NCBI RefSeq assembly: GCF_000931445.1
Contig: NZ_CP010849.1
Span: 6,324,001 to 6,388,000 of the forward strand
Origin: Streptomyces cyaneogriseus subsp. noncyanogenus
GTDB lineage: Bacteria > Actinomycetota > Actinomycetes > Streptomycetales > Streptomycetaceae
DNA length: 64,000 bases
Direction: 5' to 3'
Part shown: one piece after another, positions 42,792 to 50,610 of the stretch
Layout of the letters: the number at the start of each line of letters is the position of its first letter
Position numbering within the stretch: position 1 is the stretch's first letter
Notes under the pieces: model-generated
Told to the model about the DNA's origin: nothing
Seen by the model: only the letters and a program-made list of their open reading frames with translations
Databases searched by the model: none
Program-made: the position numbers and the translations under genes

Positions 42792-44255
42792 TCAGTCCTC
42801 GCGCAGGGCGCGGACCGCCTCCTCCACGCGCTTGCCGTACTCGGTGTCGGCGGCGTGGAAGTGGGCCAGGTTCTTCTCGATCACGTCGTCGCGGGAGACC
42901 TGCGACAGGCCGCCGGCGATGTTGGCGATCAGACGACGCTTCTCCTCCTCCGTCATCAGGCGGTACAACTCGCCGGCCTGGAAGAAGTCGTCGTCCTTGG
43001 TGTGCTGCGGGGCCGCGTGGGTACCGGTGTGGCCGGAGACGGGGAGCGGCGCCGACAGCGGGCGGCCGGTCTCGACCGGGCCGTCGTAGGAGTTGGGCTC
43101 GTAGTTCTTGGCGTACCGGCCCTGGGAGTTGGACGCCATGAGACCGTCGCGGCCGTAGTTGGCGGCGCCGCCGGGTACGGCCTTGGGGGCGTTCACCGCG
43201 AGCTGGGTGTGGTTGACGCCCAGGCGGTAGCGGTGGGCGTCCGCGTAGGCGAACAGACGGCCCTGGAGCATCTTGTCGGGGGAGGGGCCGATGCCCGGAA
43301 CGAAGTTGTTCGGGGAGAACGCGGCCTGCTCGACCTCGGCGAAGACGTTGTCCGGGTTGCGGTCCAGCACCAGGCGGCCCACCCGCTTGAGCGGGTAGTC
43401 CTTGTGCGGCCACACCTTGGTCAGGTCGAACGGGTTGAAGCGGTAGTCGGCCGCCTCGGCCGCCGGCATGAGCTGGACGTAGAGGGTCCAGGACGGGTGC
43501 ACCCCGCGCTCGATGGCCTGGAGCAGGTCCGTCTGGTGGGAGTTGGGGTCCTTGCCCGCGATCTCCTGGGCCTGCTCGGTGGACAGGCAGCGGATGCCCT
43601 GGTTCGTCTTGAAGTGGTACTTGACGAAGTAGGCCTCGCCGCGGCTGTTCGTCCACTGGTAGGTGTGCGAGCCGTAGCCGTTCATGTGGCGGTAGGACGC
43701 CGGGATGCCGCGGTCGCCCATCAGCCAGGTCACCTGGTGGGTGGCCTCGGGGGAGTGGGCCCAGAAGTCCCAGACGTTGTCCGGCTCCTGCTTGCCGGTG
43801 AACGGGTCGCGCTTCTGCGAGTGGATGAAGTCGGGGAACTTGATCGGGTCCTTGATGAAGAAGACCGGGGTGTTGTTCCCGACCAGGTCGTAGTTGCCTT
43901 CCTGGGTGTAGAACTTCACCGCGAAACCGCGCGGGTCGCGCACGGCGTCCGCGCCGCCGAGGTTGTCGGCCACCGTCGAGAAGCGCACGAAGACCTCGGT
44001 GCGCTTGCCCACCGTGTTCAGGAAGTCGGCGTGGGTGTAGTCGGTGACGTCGTCGGTCACCTCGAAGTGGCCGTAGGCACCGGAGCCACGGGCGTGCACC
44101 ACGCGCTCCGGGATGCGCTCGCGGTTGAATCGCGCGAGCTTCTCCAGGAGGTGCTGGTCCTGGAGCAGGAGCGGGCCGCCGACGCCGGCGGTGGCGGAGT
44201 TCTGGTTGTCGGCGACCGGGGCGCCGGACTCTGTCGTGAGCACGCGCTGCGACAT
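42792..44255 (-). CDS. monofunctional haem catalase
   Basis: A 487-residue small-subunit catalase. The distal His is in FNRERIPERVVHARGSGAYG (about residue 58), followed by FVRFSTVADNLGGADAVRDP. GNNTPVFFIKDPIKFPDFIH is the NADPH/haem region. The proximal haem Tyr is in GRLFAYADAHRYRLGVNH (about residue 340). It degrades hydrogen peroxide in the cytoplasm. The gene lies within the purine/glyoxylate region, and urate oxidase at 48143 makes peroxide. Its promoter shares a 19-bp block with the uraD operon, so the two are probably co-regulated. The ATG at 44255 follows GGAAGGTCC. It is separated from glxR by 207 bp and has its own promoter and terminator. Confidence 0.95.
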   Translation of the reverse strand: MSQRVLTTESGAPVADNQNSATAGVGGPLLLQDQHLLEKLARFNRERIPERVVHARGSGAYGHFEVTDDVTDYTHADFLNTVGKRTEVFVRFSTVADNLGGADAVRDPRGFAVKFYTQEGNYDLVGNNTPVFFIKDPIKFPDFIHSQKRDPFTGKQEPDNVWDFWAHSPEATHQVTWLMGDRGIPASYRHMNGYGSHTYQWTNSRGEAYFVKYHFKTNQGIRCLSTEQAQEIAGKDPNSHQTDLLQAIERGVHPSWTLYVQLMPAAEAADYRFNPFDLTKVWPHKDYPLKRVGRLVLDRNPDNVFAEVEQAAFSPNNFVPGIGPSPDKMLQGRLFAYADAHRYRLGVNHTQLAVNAPKAVPGGAANYGRDGLMASNSQGRYAKNYEPNSYDGPVETGRPLSAPLPVSGHTGTHAAPQHTKDDDFFQAGELYRLMTEEEKRRLIANIAGGLSQVSRDDVIEKNLAHFHAADTEYGKRVEEAVRALRED

Positions 44256-44280
44256 CGTGGACCTTCCGTGCGAGGGGTCA

Positions 44281-44298
44281 GCGGAAACCTGTTTCCGC
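44281..44298. promoter_or_regulatory. perfect palindrome in the catalase 5' leader
   Basis: GCGGAAACCTGTTTCCGC has 8-bp arms around CT. It lies 26 bp before the catalase ATG and downstream of the predicted -10 box, so it may be a repressor site or an mRNA hairpin. Confidence 0.5.
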
Positions 44299-44305
44299 TT
44301 CGTGG

Positions 44306-44346
44306 AGCGTAAGTTTGGGCGTTCAGTACGTCAACAGTTTGTTGAA
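44306..44346 (-). promoter_or_regulatory. catalase promoter with shared operator
   Basis: On the minus strand TTGACG (44334-44329) and TACGCT (44311-44306) are 17 bases apart. The -35 box overlaps the palindrome TCAACA-AAC-TGTTGA (44345-44331, minus strand). The surrounding 19-mer (44328-44346) is identical, in the same orientation to the gene, to 47145-47163 in front of uraD. Confidence 0.68.
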
Positions 44347-44462
44347 GCAGTTCTGCGCCGGCGGGGCCGGCCGGGAGCCGGTTCCGGGTGGCGCCGCCGC
44401 CTGGGCGCGACAGGACAGGTGTCAGCGGCGGCGCCACCCGGAGATCTGGGGGTGGTGCGGCG

Positions 44463-45356
44463 TCAGACCTGGGCGCCGGACAGGCGCTCCACGGCCCGCA
44501 GCAGGGCCGAGTGGTCCAGGCCGCCGTCGCCCTGGGCGCGCAGCGAGGCGACGAGCTGGGCGACCACGGCGCCGACCGGCAGGGCGGCGCCGACGTTGCG
44601 GGCGGCGTCGGTGACGATGCCCATGTCCTTGTGGTGCAGGTCGATGCGGAAGCCCGGCTTGAAGTCGCGGTTGAGGAAGTTGTCCTTCTTCCGCGTCAGC
44701 ACGGTGGAGCCGGCCAGGCCGCCGTTGAGGACGTCCAGCGCCGCGGCGAGGTCCACGCCGGACTTCTCCAGGAAGACCACGGCCTCGGCGCACGCCTGGA
44801 TGTTGACGGCGACGATGAGCTGGTTGGCGGCCTTGACCGTCTGGCCGGAGCCGTGCGGACCGCACAGCACGATGGTCTTGCCCAGCGCCTCGAAGATCGG
44901 CTTGGCCTCGTCGAAGTCGGCCCGCTCGCCGCCGACCATGATGGACAGCACGGCCTCGATGGCGCCGGCCTCGCCGCCGGACACCGGGGCGTCGAGCACC
45001 CGGATGCCCTTGTCCTTGGCGTTCTTCGCCAGGTCGACCGAGGTCTGCGGCGTGATCGAGGACATGTCGATCAGCAGCGCGCCGGACTTCGCGTTCTCCA
45101 GGATGCCGTCCGCGCCGTAGGCGATCGCCTCGACCTGCGGGGACGCGGGCACCATTGTGATGACCACGTCGGCGTCGCGCACGGCCTCGGCGATCGAGCC
45201 GGCCGCGGTGCCGCCGGCGGCGGCCAGGCGGTCCAGCTTCTCCCGCTCCAGGGTGTAGCCGGTGACCTGGTAACCCGCCTTGATCAGGTTCTCGGACATG
45301 GGGGAGCCCATGATGCCGAGGCCGATCCAGGCGATCTTGGGAAGGTGGGTGCTCAT
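44463..45356 (-). CDS. glxR: 2-hydroxy-3-oxopropionate (tartronate semialdehyde) reductase
   Basis: A 297-residue beta-hydroxyacid dehydrogenase. The NAD-binding loop is IAWIGLGIMGSPMSENLIKA (about residues 8-27) and the substrate signature is VLDAPVSGGEAGA. The catalytic Lys is in GSGQTVKAANQLIVAVN, with the following Asn. It reduces tartronate semialdehyde from Gcl to D-glycerate. It follows hyi with a 39-bp gap on the same strand, so the two form an operon behind the operator pair at 46265. The ATG at 45356 is well placed. Confidence 0.92.
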   Translation of the reverse strand: MSTHLPKIAWIGLGIMGSPMSENLIKAGYQVTGYTLEREKLDRLAAAGGTAAGSIAEAVRDADVVITMVPASPQVEAIAYGADGILENAKSGALLIDMSSITPQTSVDLAKNAKDKGIRVLDAPVSGGEAGAIEAVLSIMVGGERADFDEAKPIFEALGKTIVLCGPHGSGQTVKAANQLIVAVNIQACAEAVVFLEKSGVDLAAALDVLNGGLAGSTVLTRKKDNFLNRDFKPGFRIDLHHKDMGIVTDAARNVGAALPVGAVVAQLVASLRAQGDGGLDHSALLRAVERLSGAQV

Positions 45357-45395
45357 GCGGGGTGCCTCTCTAACTGCTCTTGATGTCCGAGGTGT

Positions 45396-46235
45396 TCAGC
45401 GGGCCGCGCGGGCCTCGCGGGGCAGCCAGTCGAACGCCTCCGCGCTGGGGCGGTCGCCCGGCTTGTACTCCAGGCCGACCCACCCGTCGTAACCGGCCTT
45501 CGCCAGCCGGTCGAGGAGGTCCTCCAGCGGCAGCGTGCCCGTGCCCGGCGCCCCGCGGCCCGGGTTGTCGGCGATCTGCACATGGCCGGTCTTCGCGGCG
45601 TACCGCTCGATCACCTCGGCCAGGTCCTCGCCGTTCATGGACAGGTGGTAGAGGTCCATGAGGAACCGCGCGTTGCCGAGGCCGGTCGCCTCGTTGACCT
45701 TGTCGACGACCTCCACCGCGGCCGGCGCCGACACCAGCGGGTACAGCGGCGACTCGGGCTTGTTCAGGGCCTCGACGAGCAGCACGGCGCCGATCCGGTC
45801 GGCGGCGCGCGCGGCGAGGACCAGGTTCTCCAGCGCGAGCGCGTCCTGCTCGGCCGGGTCCACGCCCTCGACGCGGTTGCCGTAGAGCGCGTTGAGCGCC
45901 GTGCACCCCAGCGACCGGGCGAAGTCGGCGGCCACGTCGATGTTGGCGCGGAACCTCTCCGACTCCTCGCCCGGGATCGACAGGGCGCCGCGGTCGGGAC
46001 CCGGGAGCTGCCCGGCGTAGAAGTTCAGGCCCGTGAGCCGCACGCCCGCGTCCTCGATCGCCTTCTTCAGGGCGTCGAGCTCGGACTGCTCGGGGGTGGG
46101 TGCGTCGATCCAGGGCCACCACAGCTCGACCGCGGTGAAGCCGGCCGCGGCGGCGGCCGCGGGGCGCTCCAGGAGCGGGAGTTCCGTGAAGAGGATCGAC
46201 AGGTTGACGTTGAAGCGCTGGTCTGCGAATCCCAT
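45396..46235 (-). CDS. hyi: hydroxypyruvate isomerase
   Basis: A 279-residue TIM-barrel isomerase of the AP-endonuclease-2 superfamily. FNVNLSILFTELPLLERPAA is at the start, FTAVELWWPW carries the first conserved acid, VLLVEALNKPESPLYPL has the metal-binding Glu, and GHVQIADNPGRGAPGTG forms the last site. It interconverts hydroxypyruvate and tartronate semialdehyde. It is first in the hyi-glxR operon. The ATG at 46235 follows GGAAGGGA. A -35-like TTGACA (minus strand, 46329-46324) and the paired operators lie upstream. Confidence 0.9.
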   Translation of the reverse strand: MGFADQRFNVNLSILFTELPLLERPAAAAAAGFTAVELWWPWIDAPTPEQSELDALKKAIEDAGVRLTGLNFYAGQLPGPDRGALSIPGEESERFRANIDVAADFARSLGCTALNALYGNRVEGVDPAEQDALALENLVLAARAADRIGAVLLVEALNKPESPLYPLVSAPAAVEVVDKVNEATGLGNARFLMDLYHLSMNGEDLAEVIERYAAKTGHVQIADNPGRGAPGTGTLPLEDLLDRLAKAGYDGWVGLEYKPGDRPSAEAFDWLPREARAAR

Positions 46236-46264
46236 CGGGGCCGCGCTCCCTTCCGTTGTCGAGT

Positions 46265-46300
46265 TTCCGTAATACGGAAGTTCGTTTCTGCGTAATGGAA
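46265..46300. promoter_or_regulatory. paired operators upstream of hyi
   Basis: Read towards hyi, TTCCATTACGCAGAA (46300-46286) is followed by TTCCGTATTACGGAA (46279-46265), starting 21 bp apart. This repeats the gcl arrangement exactly: TTCC-N7-AGAA first, then TTCC-N7-GGAA. The sites sit just after a TTGACA/CAATCT promoter with an 18-base spacer, so they would block initiation. Confidence 0.7.
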
Positions 46301-46371
46301 GATTGCCGGTGGGGTGTCCGCCTTGTCAAGAGGGGTCGGCGGAAACGGTCACCGCGCGTTAGGTTGAGCGG

Positions 46372-46623
46372 GTGCGATTGAGAGTGGAGTTCACGACCGA
46401 GCCCTTCGATCTCGACGAGGCGCCACCGCACGCGGTGGTGGCCCGCGAGGTCGTGGAGGCCGCCGAGCTGGAGGCGGTGGACGTCGGCCCGTTCGGCAAC
46501 ACCGCCGAGGGCGGCGCCGACGCGGTGCTCACCGCCGTGGACGCGCTGCTGCGCGATACCCTGCGGGCGGGCGCCACCCGGATCTCGCTCCAGATCAACG
46601 TGGTCGGGGAGGGCGAGCGGTGA
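46372..46623 (+). CDS. small MTH1187/YkoF-like protein
   Basis: An 83-residue protein. The run VDVGPFGNTAEGGADAVLTA followed by RDTLRAGATRISLQINVV resembles the thiamine-binding MTH1187/YkoF fold (PF01910-like pattern of a G-P-x-G-T loop and a C-terminal strand). Whether it binds a ligand is unknown. The GTG at 46372 follows AGGTTGAG. Its stop overlaps the GTG of the helix-turn-helix gene, so the two are co-expressed, divergent from hyi. Confidence 0.55.
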   Translation: MRLRVEFTTEPFDLDEAPPHAVVAREVVEAAELEAVDVGPFGNTAEGGADAVLTAVDALLRDTLRAGATRISLQINVVGEGER

Positions 46624-46988
46624 CCGGCCCCGCGGACGAGCCGTTCATCGCGGCCGTCAAGCCGCTGGTCGACGCGATCGGCGGCGAGATGCTCCCGCCG
46701 GACGAGGCCGGCCAGGACGATGTCGTGCTGTCCTGGGAGGGAGCCGACGTCGTCGCCGTGCGCCTGCCGCAGCTCGCCGACTCCCTGGACCACATCCTGG
46801 CCGCGCTGGAGCGCAGACAGGGCAGGCCCCTGGCCGAGCTGGACCGCAAGGCCAAGCAGGAGGTCGTACGGATGCTGGAGGCGCGCGGCGCCTTCTCGGT
46901 GCGGCACGGCGTGGAGACCGTCGCGAGCGCGCTGGGCGTCAGCCGCTTCACCGTCTACAACTACCTCAACCGCGAGAAGGGCACCTGA
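46620..46988 (+). CDS. YheO-like helix-turn-helix regulator
   Basis: The 122-residue protein ends in an HTH_22-type DNA-binding motif: VRMLEARGAFSVRHGVETVA then ALGVSRFTVYNYLNREKGT. The N-terminal part is a small acidic domain. It sits between hyi and the uraD operon and is the nearest regulator to both, so it is a candidate for the shared operators, though unproven. The GTG at 46620 overlaps the previous TGA (GTGA). A hairpin follows the stop. Confidence 0.72.
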   Translation: MTGPADEPFIAAVKPLVDAIGGEMLPPDEAGQDDVVLSWEGADVVAVRLPQLADSLDHILAALERRQGRPLAELDRKAKQEVVRMLEARGAFSVRHGVETVASALGVSRFTVYNYLNREKGT

Positions 46989-47012
46989 CCGGGGTCCCCC
47001 GTTCCTCGCCGA

Positions 47013-47045
47013 AAGCCGCCGTCCCGGCCCCCGGGGCGGCGGCTT
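47013..47045 (+). terminator. terminator after the helix-turn-helix gene
   Basis: AAGCCGCC (47013-47020) pairs with GGCGGCTT (47038-47045), starting 24 bp after the stop codon, and isolates the regulator pair from the uraD operon. Confidence 0.6.
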
Positions 47046-47144
47046 CGCGCATCCCCCCGAGGGGCTCGGACGAGGCGTCCAACAGGGCCCCGTACAGGGC
47101 TCGATGGGCCCCCGGGTGGCCACTCCTATTTGTTACCCCGAATT

Positions 47145-47185
47145 TTCAACAAACTGTTGACGTCGTGTTTCCGAGGGCGTTAGCT
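47145..47185 (+). promoter_or_regulatory. uraD operon promoter with shared operator
   Basis: The palindrome TCAACA-AAC-TGTTGA (47146-47160) overlaps TTGACG (47157-47162), followed 17 bases later by TTAGCT (47180-47185). The 19-mer 47145-47163 is identical to the catalase promoter block at 44328-44346. Transcription would begin about 30 bp before the uraD start. Confidence 0.68.
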
Positions 47186-47224
47186 ATCGGCACGCCCGTT
47201 CAGCACAAGGCCACGGAGGCTCCC

Positions 47225-47743
47225 GTGACGTCCACTTCCACGCCGCCGGGCCTGGCCCGATTCAACGCTCTCGATCAGGACGCGGCCCTCGCCGCCCTCC
47301 TCGACGCGTGCGCTTCCACGGCGTGGGCACGGCGGCTGCTCGCCGCCCGTCCCTACGCCACCACCGAGGACCTCTTCACCGCCAGTGACGCCGCCATGGC
47401 CGAGCTGACGGCCGGGGACCTCGAGGAGGCGATGGCCGGCCACCCGCCGATCGGCCGCCCGAAGCCCGGGGACCCCACGTCGGCCCGGGAACAGCGCGGC
47501 ATGGCCGGCGCCTCCGACGAGCTCAAGTCGGAGATGCTCGAACTGAACCTGGCCTACCAGGAGAAGTTCGGTCATGTGTTCCTGATCTGCGCCACCGGGA
47601 GGACCGGTGAGCAGATGCGCGACGCGCTGAAGGAGCGCATCGGCAACGCACCGGAGCAGGAGCGGGAGATCGTCCGCGCCGAGCTGGGCAAGATCAACCG
47701 TATCCGGCTGACCCGACTGGTCGAAGAGGACGCCCCAGTATGA
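47225..47743 (+). CDS. uraD: 2-oxo-4-hydroxy-4-carboxy-5-ureidoimidazoline (OHCU) decarboxylase
   Basis: A 172-residue all-helical enzyme. HPPIGRPKPGD carries the active-site His and Pro, SAREQRGMAGA follows, and NLAYQEKFGHVFLICATGRT is the conserved core. It converts OHCU to S-allantoin, the last step of urate breakdown. The GTG at 47225 is preferred because ACGGAGG precedes it; the frame is open for 20 codons upstream but without a ribosome site and over the promoter. The TGA overlaps the uraH ATG. Confidence 0.92.
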   Translation: MTSTSTPPGLARFNALDQDAALAALLDACASTAWARRLLAARPYATTEDLFTASDAAMAELTAGDLEEAMAGHPPIGRPKPGDPTSAREQRGMAGASDELKSEMLELNLAYQEKFGHVFLICATGRTGEQMRDALKERIGNAPEQEREIVRAELGKINRIRLTRLVEEDAPV

Positions 47744-48138
47744 GCACCAGCACCACCGCATCCGTGTCCACACACATCCTGGACACCAGTGTCGGCCGCC
47801 CCGCCGAGGGCGTCGCCATCCGCCTCGCGGCCCGCGCCGGCCGCGACGCGGAGTGGCAGGACCTCGGCGGGTCCGCGACCGACGCGGACGGGCGGTGCAA
47901 GGACCTCCCGGCCCTGCCGGAGGGCACGACCCACGTACGGCTCGACTTCGCCGTCGAGGCGTACTTCGAGGAAACCGCGAAAAAGCAAGCCGATGCGCAG
48001 CAGGACGCCCCCGCGACTCGGGACAGCGGCACGTTCTTCCCAGAGGTAGTCATCACCTTCGCCGTCAAGCCCGGCGAGCACTACCACGTACCGCTGCTGC
48101 TCAACCCGTTCGGCTACTCCGTTTACCGAGGGAGCTAG
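47740..48138 (+). CDS. uraH: 5-hydroxyisourate hydrolase
   Basis: A 132-residue transthyretin-like protein with the first signature VSTHILDTSVGRPAEGVAIR and the C-terminal tetrapeptide YRGS, diagnostic for hydroxyisourate hydrolases. It hydrolyses the product of urate oxidase to OHCU. A charged insert around residues 80-92 (KKQADAQQDAPATRDSG) is longer than in most relatives. It starts at an ATGA overlap with uraD and is followed by uox after 4 bp. Confidence 0.93.
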   Translation: MSTSTTASVSTHILDTSVGRPAEGVAIRLAARAGRDAEWQDLGGSATDADGRCKDLPALPEGTTHVRLDFAVEAYFEETAKKQADAQQDAPATRDSGTFFPEVVITFAVKPGEHYHVPLLLNPFGYSVYRGS

Positions 48139-48142
48139 CTAA

Positions 48143-49066
48143 ATGCCCACGATCCTGGGACAGAACCAGTACGGCAAGGCCGAGAACCGAGTCGTCAAGA
48201 TCACGCGGGACGGCGCCACCCATCACATCAAGGACCTGAACGTCTCCGTCGCCCTCTCCGGCGACATGGACGACGTCCACTACTCCGGCTCCAACGCCAA
48301 CGTCCTGCCGACCGACACCACCAAGAACACGGTGTACGCGTTCGCCAAGGAGTACGGCATCGAGTCCGCCGAGCAGTTCGGCATCCACCTCGCCCGCCAC
48401 TTCGTCACCTCGCAGGAGCCGATCCACCGCGCCCGGATCCGCATCGAGGAGTACGCCTGGGAGCGGATCGAGACCTCGGACGCCAACTCCAAGTTCATCG
48501 GCGCCGACGAGGTCAAGCACTCCTTCGTCCGCAAGGGCCAGGAGGTCCGCCTCACCCAGATCACCTACGACGGTGAGAAGTGGGAGGTCGTCTCGGGCCT
48601 GAAGGACCTGGTCGTGATGAACTCGACCAACTCCGAGTTCTGGGGCTACGTCAAGGACAGGTACACCACCCTCCAGGAGGCGTACGACCGCATCCTGGCC
48701 ACCCAGGTCTCCAGCCGCTGGCGGTTCAACTGGACCGACGACGAGCAGAAGATGCCCAACTGGGAGAAGTCCTACGAGCAGACCAAGAAGCACATGCTCC
48801 AGGCGTTCGCCGAGACCTACTCCCTGTCGTTGCAGCAGACGCTGTACCAGATGGGCTCGCGCATCATCAACAACCGCAGCGAGATCGACGAGGTCCGTTT
48901 CTCGCTGCCGAACAAGCACCACTTCCTCGTCGACCTGGAGCCCTTCGGGCTCAAGAACGACAACGAGGTCTACTTCGCCGCCGACCGTCCCTACGGCCTG
49001 ATCGAGGCCACCATCCTGCGGGACGGCTGTGAGGCCCGTATCCCGGTCGACATGACCAACCTCTGA
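48143..49066 (+). CDS. uox: urate oxidase
   Basis: A 307-residue cofactor-free uricase made of two T-fold domains. NQYGKAENRVVKITRDG carries the catalytic Lys near residue 10. NVLPTDTTKNTVYAFAKEYG has the Thr of the oxygen site (Thr-Lys-Asn). FSLPNKHHFLVDLEPFGLKN is the C-terminal signature with the substrate His. It oxidises urate to 5-hydroxyisourate and releases hydrogen peroxide. It is third in the uraD-uraH-uox operon. The ATG at 48143 follows GAGGGAGCT. Confidence 0.95.
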   Translation: MPTILGQNQYGKAENRVVKITRDGATHHIKDLNVSVALSGDMDDVHYSGSNANVLPTDTTKNTVYAFAKEYGIESAEQFGIHLARHFVTSQEPIHRARIRIEEYAWERIETSDANSKFIGADEVKHSFVRKGQEVRLTQITYDGEKWEVVSGLKDLVVMNSTNSEFWGYVKDRYTTLQEAYDRILATQVSSRWRFNWTDDEQKMPNWEKSYEQTKKHMLQAFAETYSLSLQQTLYQMGSRIINNRSEIDEVRFSLPNKHHFLVDLEPFGLKNDNEVYFAADRPYGLIEATILRDGCEARIPVDMTNL

Positions 49067-49074
49067 CGCGGGAC

Positions 49075-49112
49075 GCGCGCCCCCGGATCCCCCCAGCGGA
49101 CCGGGGGCGCGC
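49075..49112 (+). terminator. hairpin between uox and the permease gene
   Basis: GCGCGCCCCCGG (49075-49086) pairs with CCGGGGGCGCGC (49101-49112), a 12-bp stem with a 14-base loop. It may end the catabolic operon or only lower expression of the downstream permease, which is 64 bp from uox. Confidence 0.7.
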
Positions 49113-49130
49113 CACACCGGAGGGAACACC

Positions 49131-50540
49131 ATGGCACAGCCTGCAAAGGGGCCGGCAAAAGCCCCCTGTTCCACCCCGCCGGAGCACATCGAGGACGCCG
49201 TCACGTCCGTGCACCCGGTGGACGAGAAGCTCCACCCCTCGCGGCTCGTCCCCGCCGCACTCCAGCACATCGCCGCGATGTACGCAGGCGTTGTCACTCC
49301 TCCGCTCATCATCGGCCAGGCATGCGGCCTCGATCTCGCGGCCCGCACCCGGCTGATCGCCGCGAGCCTGCTCATCGCGGGCATCGCGACCCTGATCCAG
49401 ACCATCGGCGTCAAGGGCTTCGTCGGCAACCGCCTGCCCTTCGTCAACGCCGCCTCCTCCGCGGGCATCGCCCCGATCCTCGCCATCGCCGAGACCAACG
49501 ACAAGGGCAGCCAGCTCCCCGCCATCTACGGCGCGGTCATGGTCGCCGGCGTCTTCTGCCTCGCCATCGGCCCGTTCTTCGGACGGCTGTTGCGCTTCTT
49601 CCCGCCCCTGGTCACCGGCGTGGTGATCACGCTCATCGGCGTCACCCTGATGCCGGTACCCGTGGGCTGGGCGCAGGGCGGCGACCAGGCCGCCGCGGAC
49701 TTCGGCTCCATGGGGAACCTCGCGCTCGCCGGGTTCACCCTGGCCGTCATCCTGCTGATGCAGCGCTTCGGCAAGGGCTTCCTCAAGCAGGTCGCCCTGC
49801 TGTTCGGCCTGCTGATCGGCACCCTGGCCGCCATCCCGTTCGGCATGGCCGACTTCTCCGCCATCACCTCCGCGCCGGTCGCCGCGCTGCCCGCCCCCTT
49901 CGCCTTCGGCGCGCCCGTGTTCCAGCCCGCGGCGATCCTGTCGCTGTGCATCGTGATGCTGGTGCTGATGACCGAGTCCTCGGCCGGCATGCTCGCCCTG
50001 GGCGAGATCTGCGACCGCCGCGCGGACGCCAGGACCATCACCCGGGGCCTGCGCACCGACGGCCTCGCCACCCTGATCGGCCCCGTCTTCGGCGGCTTCC
50101 CCACCTCCGCCTTCGCCCAGAACGTCGGCGTGGTCTCGCTGACCCGGGTGCGCAGCCGCTACGTCGTCGCCGTCGCCGGCGCCACCCTGCTGGTCCTCGG
50201 CGCCTTCCCCGTCCTCGGCGCGGTGGTCTCCCTGGTCCCCATGCCGGTCCTCGGCGGCGCGGGCATCGTGCTGTTCGGATCGATCGCCGTCAGCGGCATC
50301 CGCACCCTGTCGGAAGCCGGACTGGACGACAGCTCCAACATCATCCTGGTGGCCGTGGCGCTCGGCGCCGGCATCATCCCGCTGGCCGCGCCCACCTTCT
50401 ATGCCGAGTTCCCGGCCTGGGCGCAGACCGTGCTCGGCTCCGGCATCAGCGCCGGCGCGCTCGTCGCCGTCACGCTGAACCTGTTCTTCCATCATCTCGG
50501 CACCCGGGGCCGCACGGCTCCGGCACTCAAATCCTCCTAG
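49131..50540 (+). CDS. NCS2-family purine/urate permease
   Basis: A 469-residue membrane protein with about 14 hydrophobic segments. It carries NCS2 motifs: PAALQHIAAMYAGVVTPPLI with the motif I His, MTESSAGMLALGEI with the substrate-binding Glu, and GPVFGGFPTSAFAQNVGVVS. It probably imports urate, xanthine or a related purine with protons. It directly follows uox. The ATG at 49131 follows GGAGGG. The N-terminal 35 residues before the first helix end in HPVDEKL, a motif shared with the paralogue at 52277. Confidence 0.88.
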   Translation: MAQPAKGPAKAPCSTPPEHIEDAVTSVHPVDEKLHPSRLVPAALQHIAAMYAGVVTPPLIIGQACGLDLAARTRLIAASLLIAGIATLIQTIGVKGFVGNRLPFVNAASSAGIAPILAIAETNDKGSQLPAIYGAVMVAGVFCLAIGPFFGRLLRFFPPLVTGVVITLIGVTLMPVPVGWAQGGDQAAADFGSMGNLALAGFTLAVILLMQRFGKGFLKQVALLFGLLIGTLAAIPFGMADFSAITSAPVAALPAPFAFGAPVFQPAAILSLCIVMLVLMTESSAGMLALGEICDRRADARTITRGLRTDGLATLIGPVFGGFPTSAFAQNVGVVSLTRVRSRYVVAVAGATLLVLGAFPVLGAVVSLVPMPVLGGAGIVLFGSIAVSGIRTLSEAGLDDSSNIILVAVALGAGIIPLAAPTFYAEFPAWAQTVLGSGISAGALVAVTLNLFFHHLGTRGRTAPALKSS

Positions 50541-50557
50541 GGTCCTGCCGTGCCCTC

Positions 50558-50582
50558 CCCGTGGGTACTCCCCACCCACGGG
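50558..50582 (+). terminator. permease terminator
   Basis: CCCGTGGGT (50558-50566) pairs with ACCCACGGG (50574-50582) across 7 bases, 18 bp after the permease stop. Confidence 0.7.
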
Positions 50583-50610
50583 CCGCCACCTGGAACACGA
50601 AGGAAGCAGC

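Noticed and set aside
42424..43141. Plus-strand frames across the catalase 3' end and spacer
   Set aside because: They run antisense through the catalase gene and through four hairpins, with no conserved motif.
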